Source of the DNA: Candidatus Nomurabacteria bacterium CG_4_10_14_0_2_um_filter_30_12
GTDB taxonomy: Bacteria; Patescibacteriota; Minisyncoccia; Phycocordibacterales; UBA9973
Assembly (NCBI GenBank): GCA_002792755.1
Contig: PFOY01000025.1
Location: forward strand, 1 to 11,145
Direction: 5' to 3'
Length of the DNA: 11,145 nucleotides
The translations under genes were made by a program, and so were the position numbers. Of the stretch, positions 5,321-9,112 are shown piece by piece (within the stretch, counting starts at the first letter, position 1; the number at the start of each line of letters is the position of its first letter). The notes under the pieces are model-generated. The model was not told the DNA's origin. It did not search any database and saw only the letters and a program-made list of their open reading frames with translations.

Positions 5321-5599
5321 TTATATAAATTCTATCTTATCTTCTTTCTTTAAATAAACAACTGCCTTTTTCCCACCACCTCTAACACCTTTCTTACCTT
5401 TTGAAATAATATTCTTATAAGGAATAGAAAGTATATTTACTTTTGTTGGTTTTACTTTGTAAAGTGAAAAAATAGCTTTTTTAATTTCTTTCTTATTTGC
5501 AGATACATCCACATTAAAAGTATATATGTTTTGTTCAAAAACATTGCTTGCTTTTTCTGTTACTCTTCCATTTTTAATTGGACTTTTATTTGTCTTCAT
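5321..5599 (-). CDS. rplW: 50S ribosomal protein L23
   Basis: 92 residues, near the usual 95-100. L23 lies at the exit of the peptide tunnel and is the main docking site for trigger factor and SRP. TEKASNVFEQNIYTFNVDVSANKKEIKKAI (14-43) is the family N-terminal fold; residues 44-66 carry VKPTKVNILSIPYK; the extended rRNA-binding loop contains KGKKGVRGGGKKAVVYL; it ends in KIEFI. It sits between rplD and rplB as expected and is flanked by heptamer tracts on both sides. No Shine-Dalgarno. Confidence 0.96.
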   Translation of the reverse strand: MKTNKSPIKNGRVTEKASNVFEQNIYTFNVDVSANKKEIKKAIFSLYKVKPTKVNILSIPYKNIISKGKKGVRGGGKKAVVYLKKEDKIEFI

Positions 5600-5607
5600 C
5601 TTTTTTA

Positions 5608-5635
5608 AAATTTGTAATTCGTAATTGATAATTGT
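5608..5635. repeat. Heptamer tract, 4 units (rplD-rplW spacer)
   Basis: Four in-phase units on the plus strand: AAATTTG, TAATTCG, TAATTGA, TAATTGT, filling 28 of the 38 spacer bases and ending two bases from the rplD stop. Confidence 0.85.
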
Positions 5636-5637
5636 CT

Positions 5638-6309
5638 TTATCCCCTAGACTCTAAAAATTTTACACTCTCTTCTGGATTTTCTATTAAAAGATACTGATA
5701 TTGCAAAACATCAAGCGGATTTAAATTTTTAAGAAAAACTATTTCAAGCTGAGGTAAATTCCTAAAACTCTTTTCTGCTTTTTCACTTCTTCCATATAAA
5801 GCGGTTAAAACTCTAGGTTTCTTTGAGCTTGCAAGTGGTTTGAAACCAGAAGCTTTTGAAAGATTTTTCATTACTTCTACTGCTTTTTTTGTCTTAATTT
5901 CACCCATAGAAAGTGAATCTACAAAAAGTATCTCTCCATCTTTCATCTTTTTTGAAAGAACAGAAAACAAAGCTTGTGCACGCATTTTTTTAGAAATTTT
6001 TCTTTTATAATTCTTTTCTGATAGTGGACCATGAGTAGTACCTCCACCAACCCAAATAGGAGAACGAGTAGATCCATGACGAGCACGTCCTGTACCCTTT
6101 TGTTTCCAAGGTTTCTTTCCTCCACCACGAACTTCACCACGATCTTTCGTATCTGCAGTACCAGAACGTTTATTGGAACGCATACCTTCTACAACCTGAT
6201 GCACTAAGTCTGCACGCCATTTAACTCCAAAAACCTTAGAAGGTAATTTAATAGTTCCTGCTTCAGTTCCTTTTTGGTTGTATATTATTGCTTCCATTTT
6301 TGTTTGCAT
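5638..6309 (-). CDS. rplD: 50S ribosomal protein L4
   Basis: 223 residues from the first ATG (201 in E. coli). L4 binds 23S rRNA, and its long basic loop reaches the exit-tunnel constriction. That loop is evident: RGGGKKPWKQKGTGRARHGSTRSP (61-84) followed by IWVGGGTTHGP. The C-terminal globular part with PRVLTALYGRSEKAEKSFRNLP is less conserved. A second in-frame ATG at 6295-6297 (product starting MEAIIYNQKG) fits the family N-terminus well and would give 219 residues; neither start has a Shine-Dalgarno, so the choice is open. In E. coli L4 represses the S10 operon; no E. coli-type S10 leader is seen here. Confidence 0.96.
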   Translation of the reverse strand: MQTKMEAIIYNQKGTEAGTIKLPSKVFGVKWRADLVHQVVEGMRSNKRSGTADTKDRGEVRGGGKKPWKQKGTGRARHGSTRSPIWVGGGTTHGPLSEKNYKRKISKKMRAQALFSVLSKKMKDGEILFVDSLSMGEIKTKKAVEVMKNLSKASGFKPLASSKKPRVLTALYGRSEKAEKSFRNLPQLEIVFLKNLNPLDVLQYQYLLIENPEESVKFLESRG

Positions 6310-6314
6310 TTTTT

Positions 6315-6334
6315 TTGCTAAAGCCTAGAGCTTA
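6315..6334 (-). repeat. TAGGCTC-type heptamer tract (rplC-rplD spacer)
   Basis: Read on the minus strand: TAAGCTC, TAGGCTT, TAGCAA. This is the same GC-richer heptamer type as in the tuf-rpsJ spacer, but in the opposite orientation. It takes the place of the TAATTCG type found in neighbouring spacers. Confidence 0.55.
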
Positions 6335-6338
6335 ATGT

Positions 6339-6953
6339 CTATCTATTAATTATTTCTACTAAAGTTCCACGTTTTCCTGCTATAGCACCTTTTATAAGCA
6401 TTACATTGTTTTCTTTATCAATAAAAATGACCTTCAAATTCTTTTGTGTAATACGATCTCCACCCATTCTTCCAGCCATTCTCATCCCTTTTGGAACGTG
6501 TGTACGTAAACCTCCACCGATACTTCCTGGCTCTCTTTCAGAATGCTTCTGTCCATGAGAACGTGGACCTCCACCGAAACCATGACGCTTTACAACTCCT
6601 TGAAAACCTTTTCCTTTTGAAACACTTGAAACTTGTAATTTATCTCCAACAGTAAAAACTGAAACATCAACGACATCTCCTTCTTTTGTCTCATTCGTAT
6701 CTGTAGGCTTCAATCTAAATTCTTTAAGTTCTTTATAAAAAGCACCTTTCATTGCTCCTCGACTCCCTTTTGTAATTCTACTTTCTTTTTGAACACCAAA
6801 ACCTACTTGTACAGAATTGTAACCATCTTTTGATTTCTCAAAAACCCTAGTCACTGTTATTGGTCCCGCAGAAATAATAGTTACTGGAAAAACTTTTCCA
6901 TCTTCTGAAAAATACTCAGTCATATTCTCTTTTTTCCCCAATATAAATTTCAT
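6339..6953 (-). CDS. rplC: 50S ribosomal protein L3
   Basis: 204 residues (209 in E. coli). L3 is an early assembly protein whose extension reaches the peptidyl-transferase centre. I start it at the ATG 6951-6953 because MKFILGKKENMTEYF matches the family start; an in-frame TTG two codons earlier (6957-6959) lies in the repeat tract and is unlikely. The Gly usual before MT is Asn here. The central loop GFQGVVKRHGFGGGPRSHG and the segment HVPKGMRMAGRMGGDRIT are typical. The Gln that is methylated in E. coli L3 (GSIGQ) is Gly here (GSIGG). Stop TAG; no Shine-Dalgarno. Confidence 0.97.
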   Translation of the reverse strand: MKFILGKKENMTEYFSEDGKVFPVTIISAGPITVTRVFEKSKDGYNSVQVGFGVQKESRITKGSRGAMKGAFYKELKEFRLKPTDTNETKEGDVVDVSVFTVGDKLQVSSVSKGKGFQGVVKRHGFGGGPRSHGQKHSEREPGSIGGGLRTHVPKGMRMAGRMGGDRITQKNLKVIFIDKENNVMLIKGAIAGKRGTLVEIINR

Positions 6954-6956
6954 TTT

Positions 6957-6991
6957 CAATTCGTAATTGATAATTCGTAATTTTTAATTTT
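6957..6991. repeat. Heptamer tract, 5 units (rpsJ-rplC spacer)
   Basis: Five in-phase units on the plus strand: CAATTCG, TAATTGA, TAATTCG, TAATTTT, TAATTTT. It fills nearly the whole spacer and ends directly at the rpsJ stop codon (TAG). Confidence 0.88.
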
Positions 6992-7393
6992 CTAAAGCAT
7001 CTTTACATCAATATCAACTCCAGAAGGAAGAGATAAATTAGTAAGAGACTCTACTGTTTTAGGATTTGGATTAATAATATCAATTAATCTTTTATGAACT
7101 CTTATTTCAAATTGTTCTCGTGTATTTTTATAAATAAAAGATGCTCGATTAACTGTATATTTTTTAATCTCTGTTGGAAGCGGAACTGGTCCTACTATTT
7201 CTGCATCATATCGCATAGCTGTATCTATAATTTGTTTTACTGACGCATCTAAAATCTTGCTCTCATAAGCACGAACTCGAATACGAAGTATAACTTTCCC
7301 TTCTTCTTTTTTCTCTTTTTTAGAAGAAACTTTCTTTGCTTTTTTTTCAATTAAAATTTTTAATTTTTTTGTTTTTAATTCTTTAATTGCCAT
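6992..7393 (-). CDS. rpsJ: 30S ribosomal protein S10 with lysine-rich N-terminal extension
   Basis: 133 residues versus 103 in E. coli. S10 (NusE) lies in the 30S head and also joins NusB and NusG in transcription antitermination. The family core starts near residue 34 (VILRIRVRAYESKILD) and includes GPVPLPTEIKKYTV and REQFEIRVHKRLIDIINP. Residues 1-33 are a Lys/Glu-rich extension with no Pfam-type motif that I recognise. The SPHV segment of E. coli S10 (LISPHVNKDARDQ) reads ASFIYKNTREQ here, an uncommon change in a conserved spot. Its 73-base spacer to tuf carries two heptamer types. No Shine-Dalgarno. Confidence 0.96.
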   Translation of the reverse strand: MAIKELKTKKLKILIEKKAKKVSSKKEKKEEGKVILRIRVRAYESKILDASVKQIIDTAMRYDAEIVGPVPLPTEIKKYTVNRASFIYKNTREQFEIRVHKRLIDIINPNPKTVESLTNLSLPSGVDIDVKML

Positions 7394-7398
7394 TTTTT

Positions 7399-7460
7399 TA
7401 GGCTTTAGGCTCTAGGCTCTAGGCTCTAGCATTTTTTGCTAGTACCTAGTGCTTAGTGCT
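7399..7460. repeat. Composite heptamer tract (tuf-rpsJ spacer)
   Basis: Two different 7-base repeats lie side by side on the plus strand. The first has TAGGCTT then TAGGCTC three times (7399-7426). The second has TAGTACC then TAGTGCT twice (7440-7460). Between them CTAGC, ATTTTTT, GCTAG form a 5-bp hairpin (7426-7442) that joins the end of the first tract to the start of the second. The unit length of 7 and the leading TA are the same as in the TAATTCG tracts, but the rest of the unit differs. Confidence 0.88.
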
Positions 7461-7466
7461 TAACAG

Positions 7467-8663
7467 CTACCCTAATATTTTTGTAACCACTCCAGCACCA
7501 ACAGTCTTACCTCCTTCACGGATAGCAAATCTTTGTGCTTCTTCAAGAGCAACTGGTGTAACTAATTTAACCGTAAGATTATTTACAGTATCCCCAGGCA
7601 TAACCATCTCTACTCCATCTGCTAAAGTGATATCTCCTGTAACATCTGTAGTACGAATATAGAATTGAGGCTTATAACCTTTAAAAAACGGAGTGTGACG
7701 TCCACCTTCTTCTTTTTTCAAAACATATATCTCACAAGTAAAATGATCATGTGGAGTGACAGTACCTGGCTTTGCAAGAACTTGTCCACGAGTAATATCT
7801 TCTTTTTTCAAACCACGAAGTAATACTCCAGCATTATCTCCTGCCATACCTTCTTGTAAGTTTTTGTTAAACATTTCAATACCTGTAACAGTAGTCTTTT
7901 GAGTAGGTTTAATCCCAACGATTTCTACTTCTTCACCAACTTTAATTACACCTCTTTCAATCTTTCCAGTTACTACAGTACCACGGCCTTCAATTGAGAA
8001 TATATCTTCAACTGGCATAAGAAATGGCTTTGTAAAATCTCGTACTGGAATTGGTATATAAGTATCAAGAGCATCTGTAAGTTCAAGAATTTTCTTTGCC
8101 CATTCATCATTTACGTCTTTAGCTTCAAGAGCCTTAAGAGCAGAACCTCGAATAATAGGAGCGTTTGCACCATCAAAACCTTGCTTTGTTAGAAGTTCAC
8201 GAATTTCCTCTTCGACTAAGTCAAGCATATCTTTATCATCAACCATGTCGCATTTATTTAAGAAAACAATCATTTTTGGAACACCAACTTGTTTTGCAAG
8301 AAGAACGTGTTCACGAGTCTGAGGCATAGCACCATCAGTAGCTGCAACAACAAGAATAGCACCATCCATTTGAGCGGCACCTGTGATCATATTTTTAATA
8401 TAGTCAGCGTGTCCTGGAGCATCAATGTGTGCATAGTGACGAGCGTCAGTAGCATACTCATTGTGAGAAATGTTAATCGTGATTCCACGAGCTTTTTCTT
8501 CTGGAGCATTGTCGATCTGGTCAACACCACGAAGTCTAACTGTTTTACCAGCTAAATTAAGCACATGTAGTATTGCTGCTGTTAAAGTTGTCTTTCCATG
8601 GTCAACGTGACCAATCGTTCCCACATTGATATGTGGTTTATCTCTCTTAAATTCTTCTGCCAT
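7467..8663 (-). CDS. tuf: Elongation factor Tu
   Basis: 398 residues (394 in E. coli), complete. EF-Tu delivers aminoacyl-tRNA to the ribosome as a GTP complex. All G-domain motifs are intact: G1 GHVDHGKTT (18-26), G2 Thr62 in RGITI, G3 DAPG (81-84, Cys in E. coli replaced by Ala82) with catalytic His85, G4 NKCD (136-139), G5 SAL (174-176). Domains 2 and 3 follow, ending REGGKTVGAGVVTKILG. It is first gene of a unit with rpsJ to rplB, downstream of a promoter and a candidate attenuator leader of about 230 nt. The ATG has only AT-rich sequence before it and no Shine-Dalgarno. Stop TAG. Confidence 0.99.
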   Translation of the reverse strand: MAEEFKRDKPHINVGTIGHVDHGKTTLTAAILHVLNLAGKTVRLRGVDQIDNAPEEKARGITINISHNEYATDARHYAHIDAPGHADYIKNMITGAAQMDGAILVVAATDGAMPQTREHVLLAKQVGVPKMIVFLNKCDMVDDKDMLDLVEEEIRELLTKQGFDGANAPIIRGSALKALEAKDVNDEWAKKILELTDALDTYIPIPVRDFTKPFLMPVEDIFSIEGRGTVVTGKIERGVIKVGEEVEIVGIKPTQKTTVTGIEMFNKNLQEGMAGDNAGVLLRGLKKEDITRGQVLAKPGTVTPHDHFTCEIYVLKKEEGGRHTPFFKGYKPQFYIRTTDVTGDITLADGVEMVMPGDTVNNLTVKLVTPVALEEAQRFAIREGGKTVGAGVVTKILG

Positions 8664-8734
8664 AATATTTTTTTAATAATGAGAACTCAGTGTACGAGAA
8701 CCAGTCACTAAGGCCTTATTACTAAATAATTAAA

Positions 8735-8772
8735 CCCCGACGTAAAGTCGGGATCCCGACTTTACGTCGGGG
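8735..8772. repeat. Perfect 38-bp palindrome upstream of tuf
   Basis: A fully self-complementary 38-bp sequence made of CCCCGACGTAAAGTCGGG, a central AT, and the complement of the first arm; the centre reads GGGATCCC. Each half is itself a small hairpin (CCCGAC, 5-base loop, GTCGGG), so the site can fold as one long stem or two tandem ones. It is much richer in GC than the surroundings. It lies between the leader terminator and the tuf ATG. It could be a REP-like dispersed palindrome, a second terminator, or an RNase site. Confidence 0.9.
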
Positions 8773-8780
8773 CTAATAAT

Positions 8781-8815
8781 AAAAAAAGCAATATAAGGAA
8801 ACCTTGTATTGCCTT
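8781..8815 (-). terminator. Intrinsic terminator inside the tuf leader
   Basis: Minus strand: GCAATACAAGG, loop TTT, CCTTATATTGC, then TTTTTTT. The stem is 11 bp with one C-A mismatch; two A-U pairs and a G-U pair can extend it. It lies about 80 nt downstream of the predicted tuf start of transcription and 120 bases before the tuf ATG, with no other promoter seen between it and tuf. It should therefore limit tuf expression unless it is relieved. Confidence 0.7.
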
Positions 8816-8893
8816 CATTCGCGAACCACATAAAACATAAAGTTTTCCGTGATATCGCTCATTCGGCAATATAAAAACTGCGAAAGTGCAGTT
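8781..8893 (-). ncRNA. Structured tuf leader RNA, candidate transcription attenuator
   Basis: The predicted transcript opens with a 6-bp hairpin, AACTGC/GCAGTT (8876-8893), at about +1. Bases 8807-8871 then fold into one long interrupted hairpin: TATTGCC pairs with GGCAATA (7 bp), then GCGA/TCGC, CAC/GTG and AAAAC/GTTTT, closed by a TTTAT loop. The first internal loop has GAATGA on one side and GAATGAA on the other. The GGCAATA strand is also the 5' arm of the terminator at 8781-8815, so the long hairpin and the terminator exclude each other. That is the layout of an attenuator. An independent small RNA ending at the terminator is the main alternative. I recognise no known riboswitch class. 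Confidence 0.5.
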
Positions 8894-8899
8894 GTTAGT

Positions 8900-8927
8900 A
8901 TAGTAGCAAATTAAAAAATAATGTCAA
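8900..8927 (-). promoter_or_regulatory. Probable promoter for tuf
   Basis: Minus-strand TTGACA (8922-8927, consensus), a 16-bp spacer and TACTAT (8900-8905) preceded by TGC. An overlapping TATACT (8897-8902) is closer to consensus, but would need a 19-bp spacer. The -35 box overlaps the T-run of the preceding terminator by two bases, a very tight packing of the end of one unit and the start of the next. Confidence 0.65.
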
Positions 8928-8960
8928 ATAAAAAACCACTTAAACTAATAAGCGGTTTAA
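8926..8960 (-). terminator. Intrinsic terminator after fusA and the small ORF
   Basis: Minus strand: AAACCGCTTA (8949-8958), loop TTAGTT, TAAGTGGTTT (8933-8942), then TTTATTT. The 10-bp stem has a single G-U pair on the minus strand, which would be an A-C mismatch on the plus strand, so it fits minus-strand transcription. It starts 12 bases after the small ORF stop. Confidence 0.8.
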
Positions 8961-8970
8961 CAAACAACTT

Positions 8971-9060
8971 TCATGGTCCACCACAATGATCATCACCCCC
9001 ATAACCATCTTGCCATATTGATATTACTATCAATATGACAAATAAAATATGTGCCCACAT
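8971..9060 (-). CDS. Small ORF, 29-residue predicted single-span membrane peptide
   Basis: Reads M-W-A-H, then a hydrophobic stretch ILFVILIVISIW (5-16), then a polar Gly-rich tail QDGYGGDDHCGGP, stop TGA. I do not recognise the family. Support for it being real: a strong Shine-Dalgarno AAGGAG (9068-9073) exactly seven bases before the ATG, the only good one in this window; a position 52 bases after the fusA stop; and an intrinsic terminator just after it. The span suggests a membrane-inserted peptide with a short Gly, Asp and Cys containing tail. No function can be inferred. It could also be a chance ORF; homologs next to fusA in related genomes would settle this. Confidence 0.55.
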   Translation of the reverse strand: MWAHILFVILIVISIWQDGYGGDDHCGGP

Positions 9061-9112
9061 AAAACATCTCCTTATATTAGAAAAAACTAGATACAAAAAA
9101 ATGATAACATTT

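Noticed and set aside
6957..6959. TTG start for rplC
   Set aside because: It lies in the repeat tract, and the ATG two codons later gives the usual L3 N-terminus.
1837..7460. Short repeats as a CRISPR array
   Set aside because: Units are 7 bases with no spacers and lie between ribosomal genes; no cas genes.
8762..8818. 18-residue ORF on the minus strand (starts MKAIQGFLIL) overlapping the tuf leader terminator, like a leader peptide
   Set aside because: No Shine-Dalgarno, and its hydrophobic residues come from the terminator stem and T-run. No run of regulatory codons beyond the leucines read from the T-rich sequence.
8807..8871. tRNA-like fold in the tuf leader (GGTTCGCGAA resembles a T-loop)
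   Set aside because: No T-stem pairing, no acceptor stem of proper length and no anticodon arm.
8971..8973. TGA read as glycine (code 25 of some CPR lineages)
   Set aside because: All genes are full length in the standard code. The 16 complete or 3'-complete ribosomal and elongation-factor genes end in TAA (12) or TAG (4). Reading through this TGA would run across the terminator and promoter. The lack of TGA stops in the large genes is noted, but the sample is small.
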